A stretch of 64,000 bases of DNA, from the NCBI RefSeq assembly GCF_900239185.1, contig NZ_OENA01000023.1:146614-210613 (forward strand), read 5' to 3'. The notes under the pieces were generated by a model, which had not been told where the DNA came from, ran no database searches, and saw nothing but the letters and a program-made list of their open reading frames with translations. Both the position numbers and the translations under genes were made by a program. Each line of letters opens with the position of its first letter. Position 1 is the stretch's first letter. Shown piece after piece: positions 34,134-42,141 of this stretch. The stretch is from Tenacibaculum finnmarkense (GTDB taxonomy: Bacteria; Bacteroidota; Bacteroidia; Flavobacteriales; Flavobacteriaceae).

Positions 34134-35075
34134 TTAACTCAATTTTAAATATACAAAAACGGTGTAAGTAACTAATAATATAATTCCATGAACCCAATTT
34201 AAGCGTAATTTCTTTGGGAAAAATGCAAATAGCAACACGATAAACGAAATGGCAAGCATCCAATAAATATCATTATTTACCAAACTTAAAGCATCAGTAC
34301 CTAATTTTATAGGTGTAATAATGGAAGTAATTCCTAAAACTGCCAATATATTAAAGACATTCGAACCAATTAAATTTCCTAAAGAAATAGCTTTCTCTTT
34401 TTTCAAAACTGCAATGATTGATGCCGCTAATTCTGGTACACTTGTTCCTACAGAAACCACGGTAACCCCAATAATAGCATCACTTACACCCATACTTTTT
34501 GCTAAGTTTGTAGCACCATCAATTAACCATTCCGAACCTAACCACAGGCAGAAACCACCAATACTTAAAAATAACACCACCTTATATAAAGGTAACTCTT
34601 CATCATCTTCAGGCATTTCATCGACTACCGCTGTTTTTTGAAAACGCAATAAATATACTAAAAACACCACCAACATACTAAATAAAATAATCCCTTCGTA
34701 TTGCTCAATGGTATTATCAAAAGCGATAAAAAAATATAATAAACCTGAAGCCACCATCATTACAGGCCAATCGGTTTTATAAAAGTTTTTTTCTACTTCA
34801 ATAGTTGATAAAATTAGCGTAATCCCTAAAACCAAGCCAATATTAGCAATATTAGAACCAATTACATTCCCTACTGCCAAGCCTGGAGCGCCGTTTAATG
34901 CCGATTTTACACTTACAATTAACTCTGGTGCTGAGGTTGCAAAAGAAACAACCGTCATTCCGATTACTACTTTTGGGATATTTAATTTTAACGATAATCC
35001 AACGGCTGCTTTTAAAAGCCAATTCCCTCCAAGAACTAATAATAACAATCCTAACGCTATATATACAATATCCAT
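34134..35075 (-). CDS. Calcium/sodium antiporter (CaCA family, YrbG type)
   Basis: A 313-residue inner-membrane exchanger with about 10 helices. It has the duplicated alpha repeats of the family: SFATSAPELIVSVKSALNG (residues about 48-66, with GNVIGSNIANIGLVLG) and VSVGTSVPELAASIIAVLK with GNLIGSNVFNILAVLG near 220. It moves Ca2+ or a similar cation against Na+ or H+. The start at 35075 is chosen because it follows the promoter (-33 TTG 35123-35125, -7 box 35094-35101) and gives the usual N-terminus MDIVYIALGLLLLVLGGNW; a longer frame begins inside the promoter. Confidence 0.92.
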   Translation of the reverse strand: MDIVYIALGLLLLVLGGNWLLKAAVGLSLKLNIPKVVIGMTVVSFATSAPELIVSVKSALNGAPGLAVGNVIGSNIANIGLVLGITLILSTIEVEKNFYKTDWPVMMVASGLLYFFIAFDNTIEQYEGIILFSMLVVFLVYLLRFQKTAVVDEMPEDDEELPLYKVVLFLSIGGFCLWLGSEWLIDGATNLAKSMGVSDAIIGVTVVSVGTSVPELAASIIAVLKKEKAISLGNLIGSNVFNILAVLGITSIITPIKLGTDALSLVNNDIYWMLAISFIVLLFAFFPKKLRLNWVHGIILLVTYTVFVYLKLS

Positions 35076-35093
35076 CGATTCTATTTTTTCTTG

Positions 35094-35125
35094 CAAATAT
35101 AGAACTTTGACATCAAAATAAACAA
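35094..35125 (-). promoter_or_regulatory. Promoter of the Ca/Na antiporter gene
   Basis: On the minus strand TATATTTG (35101-35094) is an exact -7 box and TTG (35125-35123) a -33 element at 21-bp spacing. It decides the start at 35075. Confidence 0.7.
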
Positions 35126-35440
35126 GTGCTAAAAGGCTTAAAAAAAGAACAAACACCAAAAAACAAGCTTTGTAAACACCTGTTTTCCTTTATTTTCTTT
35201 AAAAGAATTATAAAACTCCAGTATTAAATTATCATTCAAAACATAAAAGTAAGTTTCTGCTTAAAAATAAGAACACAAAACAAGTAAACTCTCTTATAAA
35301 TTAAAACCATTTACCACCTTTCAACTTCTTATTTAAATCCAAACGGATTAAATGCTAAATATCTTTTTGGAAGCGAGCTTTTCTTTACGCTATATTCATA
35401 AAAAATTAAGAATTATAAACCAATTAAAAAAACCAAACAA
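35126..35440. other. Gene-free AT-rich stretch upstream of the SPFH locus
   Basis: About 315 bases without a reading frame or clear RNA structure. It must contain the promoter for the small peptide and SPFH genes. GATTAAATGCTAAATATC and TTTGGAAGCGAGCTTTTC near 35347-35386 recall parts of other intergenic repeats, but nothing definite is seen. Confidence 0.4.
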
Positions 35441-35512
35441 ATGATTGCTATTACATTAAAACTAATTATTATCGCAATAAAAATTGCAACGATTATCGCT
35501 TTATTATCATAA
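35441..35512 (+). CDS. Possible 23-residue hydrophobic peptide upstream of the SPFH gene
   Basis: ATG 35441 to TAA 35510-35512 encodes MIAITLKLIIIAIKIATIIALLS: 23 residues, nearly all hydrophobic with three Lys, the length of one membrane helix. It ends 27 bases before the SPFH start and would be co-transcribed with it. It may be a small membrane peptide or a chance frame in AT-rich DNA; codon content alone cannot decide. Confidence 0.35.
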   Translation: MIAITLKLIIIAIKIATIIALLS

Positions 35513-35539
35513 CCAACTCTTAAAACTAAACTATATTTT

Positions 35540-36883
35540 ATGCTAACATTTATCGGAGTATTATTAATTATTACAGGGCTAACAACGATGTTATTAAGCT
35601 CAATTATTAAAAACAACAAAATTTTAACTTGGTTTACTTTTCAAAGAAGTATTCAATTAACAGCGCTTGGTGCTTTTATGAGCATTATTACAGGAATGTT
35701 TTTTTATGCAGATGCAGGTACTGCTTATGCGGTACAATACGTTTCTGGTGGCGATAAAATGATTACCACCCAAGGATTAAAATTAAAATGGTGGGGACGA
35801 ATTATTCCTTTATCGTATGAAACCTCTATAAAAGATATTATTGTTAAAGAACAAAGTGAATTACCAAAAAGTGACCGAGGTATTTATAACCGAAAAGCAC
35901 AAAAATGGGAATTTAGCGATGCTATTAAAGCTGAAATAAGCACTTCTGTAATTGTAGGTGTAAATATTAATGATGAAGCGGTTTTTTTAAACATGGCAGA
36001 TAGAAACAGAAGCGAATCTAAATTAATTTACGGAAGAGTTTTACCAAATATTGATGCCGCTATAAAAAACACCTGTAAATTGATGGATGCACAAGATTAT
36101 ATTTCTGGACAGGCTTCTGATTTTGATAGGTATTTTAGAGATCAATTAGAAAACGGAATGTATCAAGTAGAGCAATATTACGAAGCTGAAAACAGCAATG
36201 AAGTTGTAGGCGATACAACCACTATTCGAAAAATAAAAATCGGAAAATCAAGTAAACAGAAAAAATTTAGAATAAAAAGGGCGAAAGATGGTACGATTAC
36301 TAGAGATGATTCTAATTCATTAAAACAATATGGTTTAAAAATTTACCAAGCACAAGTAACAGGTATTGATTGGGAATCTTCTTTTGATGAGCGTTTAGAT
36401 TTACAAAAAAATGAAGTTGCCCAAACACAGTTAGAAAAACAACAAGCCGAACGTGAATATTACAGAGCTAAAAAAGAGGTTGCTAAAGGAGAATCTGAAA
36501 AAGCAAAAGAAAGAGCAAGGTTAGAAAAAATCCAAATTCAACAAACAATTGAAGCTGAAACAGAAGCAAAAGTAGCTGGGTTTAACTTAATCAAAGAAAA
36601 AAAGCAATTTGAAGTTGAGCAATACAAAGCCAAAAGTAAAAAAGTAGCTGCCGAAGCGCAATATTATGAAAACGCTAAATTAGTTAGTGCTGGTTTAACC
36701 CCACAAGAAAAAGCAGAATGGGAATATAAAACAGCCGTTGGTGTTGCCCAGCAAATAAAAGACCTACAACTTCCTGCTACCTATATTGAAGGTGGAAATA
36801 GCGGAGGAAACGCAAACGGAAGCTTATTACAGTCATTAATTGGTGCTGACTTAGCCAAGAAAATGATGCAAAGTAAAAAATAA
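35540..36883 (+). CDS. SPFH/Band-7 family membrane protein, flotillin-like
   Basis: A 447-residue membrane-anchored scaffold. Two N-terminal hydrophobic helices (residues 1-20 and about 36-58) are followed by an SPFH-like domain (about 60-250; GGDKMITTQGLKLKWWGRIIP), then a long Lys/Glu/Ala coiled coil (about 275-385; QKNEVAQTQLEKQQAEREY and following) and a C-terminal tail rich in Gly/Asn (EGGNSGGNANGS). Proteins of this type assemble membrane microdomains or chaperone membrane proteins. Partner genes are not obvious; the small proteins downstream share the strand but have their own promoter. Confidence 0.85.
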   Translation: MLTFIGVLLIITGLTTMLLSSIIKNNKILTWFTFQRSIQLTALGAFMSIITGMFFYADAGTAYAVQYVSGGDKMITTQGLKLKWWGRIIPLSYETSIKDIIVKEQSELPKSDRGIYNRKAQKWEFSDAIKAEISTSVIVGVNINDEAVFLNMADRNRSESKLIYGRVLPNIDAAIKNTCKLMDAQDYISGQASDFDRYFRDQLENGMYQVEQYYEAENSNEVVGDTTTIRKIKIGKSSKQKKFRIKRAKDGTITRDDSNSLKQYGLKIYQAQVTGIDWESSFDERLDLQKNEVAQTQLEKQQAEREYYRAKKEVAKGESEKAKERARLEKIQIQQTIEAETEAKVAGFNLIKEKKQFEVEQYKAKSKKVAAEAQYYENAKLVSAGLTPQEKAEWEYKTAVGVAQQIKDLQLPATYIEGGNSGGNANGSLLQSLIGADLAKKMMQSKK

Positions 36884-36893
36884 AATGACTTTT

Positions 36894-36937
36894 ATTACTA
36901 AGGGCAACCTATCTGGCTTTATGTTACCCTTAGTAAT
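36894..36937 (+). terminator. Terminator of the SPFH gene
   Basis: ATTACTAAGGGCAAC and GTTACCCTTAGTAAT pair over 15 positions with one mismatch (loop 14 nt), then a T-rich stretch. Confidence 0.75.
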
Positions 36938-36951
36938 ACATTATTTTTCAG

Positions 36952-36959
36952 TATTTTTG
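36952..36959 (+). promoter_or_regulatory. -7 box for the small-protein pair
   Basis: TATTTTTG matches TAnnTTTG and lies 20 bases before the ATG at 36980, just after the SPFH terminator. Confidence 0.55.
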
Positions 36960-36979
36960 ATATAGAATCAAATATATCA

Positions 36980-37132
36980 ATGAAAAAACAATCTTTTAAA
37001 GCTTTAGCAAAACTAAACAAACTACTACTACCCTCTTTTACAAAAAGAGCGTTAGATATTTCTACAGCTTCGAAATTTCAATTAGCTATTATTGGATGGC
37101 GAGCATTTATTACTATAAACTCATTAGATTAA
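36980..37132 (+). CDS. Small conserved basic protein (50 aa), flavobacterial type
   Basis: Starts MKKQSFKALAKLNKLLLPSF and ends INSLD; basic, helical, no signal peptide, with KFQLAIIGWRAFIT near the C-terminus. From memory, a family with this pattern is common in Flavobacteriia and is often mislabelled as an SsrA-binding protein, which it is not (SmpB is about 150 residues). It has its own -7 box and lies 19 bases upstream of the DUF2007-like gene. Function unknown. Confidence 0.75.
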   Translation: MKKQSFKALAKLNKLLLPSFTKRALDISTASKFQLAIIGWRAFITINSLD

Positions 37133-37151
37133 CATATTAAAACTTAAAATT

Positions 37152-37376
37152 ATGAAAGAACACGTAAAAGCATACACAGGAACTTCAATTTTAGCAAACA
37201 GGCTTGCTTTTTTATTAGATGAGGCTAAAATTCCAAGTTTAGTTAAAGACACAAAAGAATCTGGAAGATTAGCAGGTTTTGGTGCTACAGGTGATTCTTG
37301 CGAATTATTCATTTATAAAGCTGATTTTCAATACGCTGAAAAAATAATAAATGATTTCAAAAAAGAATTAAATTAA
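37152..37376 (+). CDS. DUF2007-like putative signal-transducing protein
   Basis: A 74-residue soluble protein. It has the DUF2007-type pattern: a basic N-terminal strand (KAYTGTSILANRLAFLLDEAKIPSLVKD), a Gly-rich loop (GRLAGFGATGDSCELFIYKAD) and a C-terminal helix. Such proteins are small beta-alpha-beta units of unknown role, sometimes fused to signalling domains. It shares a transcript with the 50-residue protein and is followed by the tRNA-Arg gene with its own promoter. Confidence 0.8.
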   Translation: MKEHVKAYTGTSILANRLAFLLDEAKIPSLVKDTKESGRLAGFGATGDSCELFIYKADFQYAEKIINDFKKELN

Positions 37377-37435
37377 TTTTTGAAAAAAAAAGTAAAAAAA
37401 ACTTGAATTTATTTTTTTTATCAATAAAACAGTTG

Positions 37436-37443
37436 TAGATTTG
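37436..37443 (+). promoter_or_regulatory. -7 box of the tRNA-Arg gene
   Basis: TAGATTTG matches TAnnTTTG; the mature tRNA starts 13 bases downstream. Confidence 0.55.
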
Positions 37444-37455
37444 CACTCGCAATAC

Positions 37456-37529
37456 GGCCACGTGGCGCAACTGAATAGCGCACTTGATTACGGCTCAAGA
37501 GGTTGCTGGTTTGAATCCAGCCGTGGTCA
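37456..37529 (+). tRNA. tRNA-Arg (anticodon ACG)
   Basis: Full cloverleaf of 74 nt: acceptor GGCCACG / CGTGGTC with discriminator A, D stem GCGC / GCGC, anticodon stem CTTGA / TCAAG with loop TTACGGC (anticodon ACG), T stem GCTGG / CCAGC with loop TTTGAAT. It reads CGN Arg codons after A-to-I change. CCA is not encoded. It is a single-gene unit with promoter and terminator. Confidence 0.97.
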
Positions 37530-37532
37530 CAA

Positions 37533-37566
37533 AAACACTAAGATTTATTTCTTAGTGTTTTTTTTT
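37533..37566 (+). terminator. Terminator of the tRNA-Arg gene
   Basis: AAACACTAAGA-TTTATT-TCTTAGTGTTT followed by six more T. Confidence 0.92.
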
Positions 37567-37578
37567 GCTTATTGCTTA

Positions 37579-38055
37579 TTATTTCCCCACAGCTGCTGTT
37601 TTAATAAAAATTTTATAAAACCTACTGTTTTCGGTTAACTCGTACGCTGCTTGTTCAATTCGAATTTCTTTATACTCGGTATATTCACAGCAGCCCTTTG
37701 TTTTTCTTTGTGAATTTATATAGACCTCGAAAATATTTTTATCGGCTATTTGAATCGTATAATTAACAATTGCTGTTTTCCATCCAATAGAAGTCATTTC
37801 GATGATATTATAATTATTCTTATCGATAAAACGAAATTCAATAGGTTTTTTAGTAGTACTATTTAATATTCTAATATCTTTTGAGGTAAATTTTCCTGTG
37901 GTAAATAAATTTTCTCCTGTTAATTTATCAACTAATTCAAATTGAAACGGATCTGGCGGTGTAAAACAGTCTATATCTTCACATTCACTTATAATATTGC
38001 AAGATTGCATAAAAAGTAAAAAAGTAAATGTTAAAATTATACCTATCTTTTTCAT
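37579..38055 (-). CDS. Lipoprotein of unknown function (158 aa)
   Basis: Signal peptide MKKIGIILTFTFLLFMQSC with a lipobox Cys at residue 19. The mature part contains several Cys (ISECEDIDCF and KGCCEYTEY) and looks like an all-beta domain with Phe/Ile-rich strands (KLTGENLFTTGKFTSKDIRIL). I do not recognise a family. It is convergent with the tRNA gene and ends 13 bases past that terminator, which can serve both sides. Nothing nearby suggests a role. Confidence 0.7.
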   Translation of the reverse strand: MKKIGIILTFTFLLFMQSCNIISECEDIDCFTPPDPFQFELVDKLTGENLFTTGKFTSKDIRILNSTTKKPIEFRFIDKNNYNIIEMTSIGWKTAIVNYTIQIADKNIFEVYINSQRKTKGCCEYTEYKEIRIEQAAYELTENSRFYKIFIKTAAVGK

Positions 38056-38346
38056 CGTATTGTTTTTAGCTGTTTTTTATAGCAATAAATGTAACCTAAT
38101 TTAAAAAAAACAATATTTCTATTACTTTATTTTTAAGTTAATAAATAAATCGACACAATAAAAAATAGAAAAGACCCTAAGCTTTCGCTTAAGGCCTTTT
38201 CATCTAACCAAACTTAGTATAAAAACTAACTACTACTATTTTAATACTCTTAAAAAATATTTATTTAAAATTCTTATTTCAATTATTTACAAATAATATA
38301 CACTACTATGACACGCTTATTTTTTAAACGTCACATTAAACCAAAA
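38056..38346. other. Spacer with a hairpin between two minus-strand genes
   Basis: An imperfect hairpin around 38171-38200 (CCTAAGC-TTTC-GCTTAAGG with T run) faces both ways. The rest is AT-rich. It must carry the promoter of the 158-residue lipoprotein. No gene is seen. Confidence 0.45.
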
Positions 38347-38381
38347 AAAAAACTCAAAATAAGTTTTTTTTTGAGTTTTTT
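38347..38381 (-). terminator. Terminator of the tpiA-prmA-clpS operon
   Basis: AAAAAACTCAAAA and TTTTGAGTTTTTT pair over 13 bp; on the minus strand a T tract follows. The stem overlaps the stop codon of the last gene. Confidence 0.85.
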
Positions 38382-38652
38382 AATATAAATATTTCCTTAA
38401 AAATACACGGTGAGCAGGTATTGCTTTATCGTAATTTTCAACTAAAACCTCTAGTATTTCAGGGGGATTAACCCCTATTTCATTTTTTTCATTATATTTA
38501 GAAACATATAAATTATAGATTTCTTGATTTTTTTCAAAAATTAAAAAATGTTGCTCATTTAATATCGCATAACAAATTTCATTTCCTGAAAAAGCAGCTG
38601 ATTCATCCTTGATAAAATCAGAAAATTCATAATACCTAAAAATATTTTCCAT
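38380..38652 (-). CDS. Small hypothetical protein (90 aa) behind clpS
   Basis: A soluble acidic protein, start MENIFRYYEFSDFIKDESAA, with a mixed alpha/beta look (EICYAILNEQHFLIFEKNQEIYNLYVSKYN) and C-terminal HRVFLRKYLY. Unknown family. It begins 1 base after the clpS stop, so it is translated as part of that operon. Its position behind an adaptor for ClpAP and behind PrmA suggests a housekeeping role, but nothing in the sequence shows it. Confidence 0.65.
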   Translation of the reverse strand: MENIFRYYEFSDFIKDESAAFSGNEICYAILNEQHFLIFEKNQEIYNLYVSKYNEKNEIGVNPPEILEVLVENYDKAIPAHRVFLRKYLY

Positions 38653-38653
38653 C

Positions 38654-38929
38654 TTAAATTATTTCTGCTGATAAACCTAATTGTAACAATTTAGCACATC
38701 TTGGTTCTAAATCTTTATACTCACCTGTTTTAACGGCGCATTTACCTTTGTAATGAACTAATACAGAACATTGCTCTGCTTGCTCTAATGTATGATCACA
38801 AACATCAACCAAGCTATCTATTACAAAATCGAACGAATTTACATCATCATTATGTAAAATAATTTCGTGCTTTTTTATTTCTTGAGTTAAAACGTCTAAA
38901 TCTTCTTGTATTTTTTCTATCGTACTCAT
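38654..38929 (-). CDS. clpS: ATP-dependent Clp protease adaptor ClpS
   Basis: A 91-residue adaptor that presents N-end-rule substrates to ClpA/ClpC. Matching elements are HEIILHNDDVNSFDFVIDSLV (the core NDD loop that binds the N-degron) and QAEQCSVLVHYKGKCAVKTGEYKDLE. A slightly longer helical N-terminus precedes it. It begins 1 base after the prmA stop and ends 1 base before the 90-residue gene. Confidence 0.93.
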   Translation of the reverse strand: MSTIEKIQEDLDVLTQEIKKHEIILHNDDVNSFDFVIDSLVDVCDHTLEQAEQCSVLVHYKGKCAVKTGEYKDLEPRCAKLLQLGLSAEII

Positions 38930-39769
38930 TTACGCTGTTTTTTGATACTGCAAAGCTACCCAATTATTTCTTTTGATTGTTTTTTGTAATGCTAAACCGT
39001 ATTTTGAAACTTCGGCATCTATAATAGGAATATCTTCGCTATAAAAACCACTTAACAATAAAATACCTGATTTATTTAAGCATTTTGTATATATTTCCAT
39101 GTCGCTTAATAAAATATTACGATTGATATTCGCTATAATAACATCGTATTTTTTATCCACTAAAAGCGATGAATCTCCTTCAAAAACTGAAATATGCTTG
39201 CGCCCATTTCTTTGCACATTTTCTACAGAATTTTCATAACACCAAGCATCAATATCAATGGCATCAATAGGATTTGCTCCTTTCATTTCAGCAAAAATTG
39301 CTAAAATCCCTGTTCCGCAGCCCATATCTAACACTTTTTTATTGGTTACATCTAAATCAATTAAATGCTGTACCATCATATGTGTTGTTTCATGATGCCC
39401 TGTACCAAAACTCATTTTTGGCTCAATAACAATGTCGTATTTTAAATGAGGATTTTCATGAAACGGCGCTCTGATACTTACCAAATCATCTACTTGAATT
39501 TGATTAAAATTCTTTTCCCATTCGGCATTCCAATTGGTTTGCTCAATTTCTTTATGATCAAAACGAATAGAAAAATCTTCCGATTTCAAAATAAAAAGAT
39601 CTTCTAGCATGTTTTCTTTCCAGTCATTTTTCTGGATGTATGCCGTTACACCGTTATCAAGTTCGACAAAACTCTCAAAACCAACCTCACCTAATTCTGC
39701 TATTAAAATTTCAGTTGCCGGATCTTTAGGGCTTACTTCAAAATTATATTCTATATAAATATTATCCAT
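38930..39769 (-). CDS. prmA: Ribosomal protein L11 methyltransferase PrmA
   Basis: A 279-residue SAM-dependent methyltransferase acting on ribosomal protein L11. It has an N-terminal L11-binding domain (about 1-95), then the Rossmann core with DMGCGTGILAIFAEMKGA (SAM motif I, near 148) and NINRNILLSDM (motif with the catalytic Asn, near 216). It lies 19 bases after tpiA and is followed by clpS. The functional link with ClpS is common in Bacteroidota gene order. Confidence 0.93.
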   Translation of the reverse strand: MDNIYIEYNFEVSPKDPATEILIAELGEVGFESFVELDNGVTAYIQKNDWKENMLEDLFILKSEDFSIRFDHKEIEQTNWNAEWEKNFNQIQVDDLVSIRAPFHENPHLKYDIVIEPKMSFGTGHHETTHMMVQHLIDLDVTNKKVLDMGCGTGILAIFAEMKGANPIDAIDIDAWCYENSVENVQRNGRKHISVFEGDSSLLVDKKYDVIIANINRNILLSDMEIYTKCLNKSGILLLSGFYSEDIPIIDAEVSKYGLALQKTIKRNNWVALQYQKTA

Positions 39770-39788
39770 TACTCTTGTTTATTCTTAA

Positions 39789-40547
39789 TTATATTGCTTC
39801 AATAATTGTTACAAAATCAGCTGCTTTTAAAGCCGCTCCTCCAATTAATCCTCCGTCTACATCTTCTTTTGAAAAAATTTCTGCGGCATTTTCAGGCTTT
39901 ACACTTCCACCGTATAAAATTGAAATATCGTTTGCAATTGCATCACCATATTGTTTTGCAATAGTTGCTCTTACAAAAGCGTGCATTTCTTGTGCTTGTT
40001 CTGCCGATGCTGTTTCACCAGTTCCTATTGCCCAAACAGGCTCGTAGGCTAAAATAATATTCGAAAAATCAGCTTTATTTAAATGAAACAAGCTATTTTT
40101 CAATTGATTTTCTACTACTTTAAAATGATTTTCAGCTTTTCTATCTTCTAAAACCTCTCCGAAACAAAAAATAATTTCTAAATTATTTTCAAGAGCTGCT
40201 GATACTTTTTTAGCTAAAATAGCCGCTGTTTCACCAAAATATTCTCTTCGTTCAGAATGTCCTAAAACAACTAAATTCAATCCTAAAGAAGTTAACATAT
40301 CTGCAGATATTTCTCCCGTAAAAGCACCGCTTTTAGCAAAATACATATTTTGAGCTGCTACTTCAATTTTAGTTTTCTTTGCTTTTTTAACTGCCGTGTT
40401 TAAATTCACAAAACTAGGCGCTATAATTACTCTAGTATCATCTGATAATCCTGCTTTTATTCCCTTGTTTATTTGCTTGATTAACTTTTTAGTTTCATCA
40501 AGGTTTACATTCATTTTCCAGTTACCTGCAACGATCTTTTTTCTCAA
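39789..40547 (-). CDS. tpiA: Triosephosphate isomerase
   Basis: A 252-residue (beta/alpha)8 enzyme of glycolysis that interconverts DHAP and glyceraldehyde-3-phosphate. It carries NWKMN at the start (Asn and Lys of the active site), LGHSERR (catalytic His near 97), the catalytic Glu in AYEPVWAIGTG near 165, and GGSVKPENA near 210. Length is normal. The upstream genes are three thioredoxin-fold lipoproteins and a permease; the shared transcript is inferred from tight spacing. Confidence 0.97.
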   Translation of the reverse strand: MRKKIVAGNWKMNVNLDETKKLIKQINKGIKAGLSDDTRVIIAPSFVNLNTAVKKAKKTKIEVAAQNMYFAKSGAFTGEISADMLTSLGLNLVVLGHSERREYFGETAAILAKKVSAALENNLEIIFCFGEVLEDRKAENHFKVVENQLKNSLFHLNKADFSNIILAYEPVWAIGTGETASAEQAQEMHAFVRATIAKQYGDAIANDISILYGGSVKPENAAEIFSKEDVDGGLIGGAALKAADFVTIIEAI

Positions 40548-40584
40548 AATTACACTCTAATTTATGTTCTTAATTTCTATTTTA

Positions 40585-41076
40585 CTACTCTTTTAATGCG
40601 GCTGCCAACCTTGGGTCAAATGGCTCTGTTACATTTCCTAACGAAATAATACCGCGCTCATTAACCACCATATAACTTGGCACATCTTTAATCCCTAATC
40701 CTTTTGCATATCCGCCTTTAAGCGCTGCGGGTAAAAAATAATGATCTCCATCAATATTAAAAAAACGTGTTATTCCTTTTTTCCACTGTGCTACTGTTTT
40801 ATCTATTGATAAAAAAACAAAAACAACCTCAGGGTTTTTAGCTTTTAATTCCTTTATTTTTGGTGTTCCTGACACACATTCGGCACACCAAGAAGCACAT
40901 ACTTCAAACATCACTTTTTTTCCTTTATATTTTGCCAGAATTTCTTTAAAAGTAATTGCTTTATCGTTGGTTGTTAAAAATTTCTCTTGTAAAATATTTT
41001 CTGAAAAAGCGGCTGGTTTTTCGGTATTACAAGATAAAAGTAATGCAATTACGAATAGGTAAATAAGTTTTTTCAT
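40585..41076 (-). CDS. Thioredoxin-fold lipoprotein 1 (CxxC active site CAEC)
   Basis: A 163-residue exported lipoprotein of the TlpA/ResA kind. Lipobox Cys16 (LLLSC), then a thioredoxin fold with WCAEC (C64-C67), and the C-terminal cis-Pro VPSYMVV near 130. It should reduce or oxidise disulfides in the periplasm. It is the third of three tandem paralogues (with 41111-41620 and 41646-42140), which share the FSE/K-ALxxxF start and the WKxGxxRxx..KGxHYF block. Confidence 0.85.
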   Translation of the reverse strand: MKKLIYLFVIALLLSCNTEKPAAFSENILQEKFLTTNDKAITFKEILAKYKGKKVMFEVCASWCAECVSGTPKIKELKAKNPEVVFVFLSIDKTVAQWKKGITRFFNIDGDHYFLPAALKGGYAKGLGIKDVPSYMVVNERGIISLGNVTEPFDPRLAAALKE

Positions 41077-41110
41077 GAGTTTTTTTTATTTTTTTTTCGC
41101 TAAAAATACG

Positions 41111-41620
41111 TTATTTTTTCACATTTTTAGCCATTAAAATTGCAGAAACTTTTGTTTGATTAAAAACAACAATTTTGCCCTGTTCGTCAATTAATAAATA
41201 ACGAGGAATCCAACTTAATCCTAAAAATTTAGCAAAACTTCCTTCCCATCCTGATTGCATAAAATAATGCTGTCCTTTTATATTCAAGCGTTCAACACTT
41301 GAATGCCAATCTTCTAGTTTTCTATCTAGAGACAAATATAAAAAGACCATTTCAGGGTTTTCTTCTTGTGCTTTTTTAACCGCAGGTAAGTTTTCTAAAC
41401 AATCTGTACACCAAGAAGCCCAAACATCTATCAATATTTTCTTTCCTTTATTTTTAGCTAAAACATCTTTAAATGGCACTTCTTCTTTAGTATTTATTGC
41501 TACAAAAACATCCGCCAAAGCTTCTTTTGAAAATTCGGTAGGGCTTTGAGTCGAACAACTAAGTAAGGCTAAACTTACGGCAAAAATAACGCCTATTTTT
41601 TTTATCATCTTTTTTATCAT
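41111..41620 (-). CDS. Thioredoxin-fold lipoprotein 2 (CxxC active site CTDC)
   Basis: A 169-residue exported lipoprotein if it starts at 41620; an alternative ATG at 41608 is equally plausible (MIKKIGVIFAVSLALLSCS). A longer frame to 41722 overlaps the upstream gene and encodes Lys-rich sequence without a signal peptide. Active-site motif WCTDC (C71-C74), then the cis-Pro IPRYLLI. Same family as its neighbours: FSKEALADVFVAINTKEEVPF, and DWHSSVERLNIKGQHYFM. It lies 25 bases after the CPFS paralogue. Confidence 0.82.
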   Translation of the reverse strand: MIKKMIKKIGVIFAVSLALLSCSTQSPTEFSKEALADVFVAINTKEEVPFKDVLAKNKGKKILIDVWASWCTDCLENLPAVKKAQEENPEMVFLYLSLDRKLEDWHSSVERLNIKGQHYFMQSGWEGSFAKFLGLSWIPRYLLIDEQGKIVVFNQTKVSAILMAKNVKK

Positions 41621-41645
41621 CTTTATTTGTTTTTTAAATGAATTT

Positions 41646-42140
41646 TTAATGTGTTTTATCTTTAACTTTTTTAGAAATACTCGACGCTTTAAAAACAGTG
41701 ATTTTCCCTTTTTTATCAACAATTAAAAACCTCGGAATTGTTTTTAATTTTAAAAAATTAGCCAACGCCCCTTTTCCTTTTTTAGGAATGTAATAGTACG
41801 CGCCTTTTAACTTGTTATTTTTTTTAATATTTTCAAGCCCTCTTTTCCAATCAAAATAAGAATGATCTACCGATAAAAAAATATAATTTACCAATGGATT
41901 TTCGGCTTGAAACGCTATCACATCTTTAAAACTACGCTGACTAAAAGGGCAATAGGTTGCAAAAACTTGTATAAATTGGGCTTGTCCTCTATTTTTATCA
42001 AAAATTTCTTTTAGCGTAATCGAATCTCTGCTTGTAGTTACTAATTTTTCATTTAAAGCTTGTGCTGTAAAAACTTTAGGCTGAAAAACAGCACAACTTT
42101 GCAATACTAAAAATGCTATCAAACATAAAAAATAGTTCAT
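41646..42140 (-). CDS. Thioredoxin-fold lipoprotein 3, active site CPFS
   Basis: A 164-residue lipoprotein (lipobox Cys16, LQSC) related to the other two (FTAQALNEKLVTTSRDSITLKEI, NIKKNNKLKGAYYYIP). The usual CxxC has become CPFS (C64, S67) and Trp63 is Tyr, so it cannot form the normal active-site disulfide. A CxxS site would favour trapping of mixed disulfides or binding without turnover. It keeps the cis-Pro IPRFLIV. It lies 1 base after the permease gene, first of the three. Confidence 0.82.
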   Translation of the reverse strand: MNYFLCLIAFLVLQSCAVFQPKVFTAQALNEKLVTTSRDSITLKEIFDKNRGQAQFIQVFATYCPFSQRSFKDVIAFQAENPLVNYIFLSVDHSYFDWKRGLENIKKNNKLKGAYYYIPKKGKGALANFLKLKTIPRFLIVDKKGKITVFKASSISKKVKDKTH

Positions 42141-42141
42141 A

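Noticed and set aside
35413..35619. 68-residue minus-strand frame over the SPFH start
   Set aside because: Hydrophobic shadow of two plus-strand reading frames in AT-rich DNA, with no promoter or family.
36980..37132. SsrA-binding protein SmpB
   Set aside because: Fifty residues is far too short for SmpB and the OB-fold motifs are absent; the label is a common misannotation.
37441..37638. 65-residue frame across the tRNA-Arg gene
   Set aside because: It overlaps the tRNA cloverleaf and its terminator, and has no independent support.
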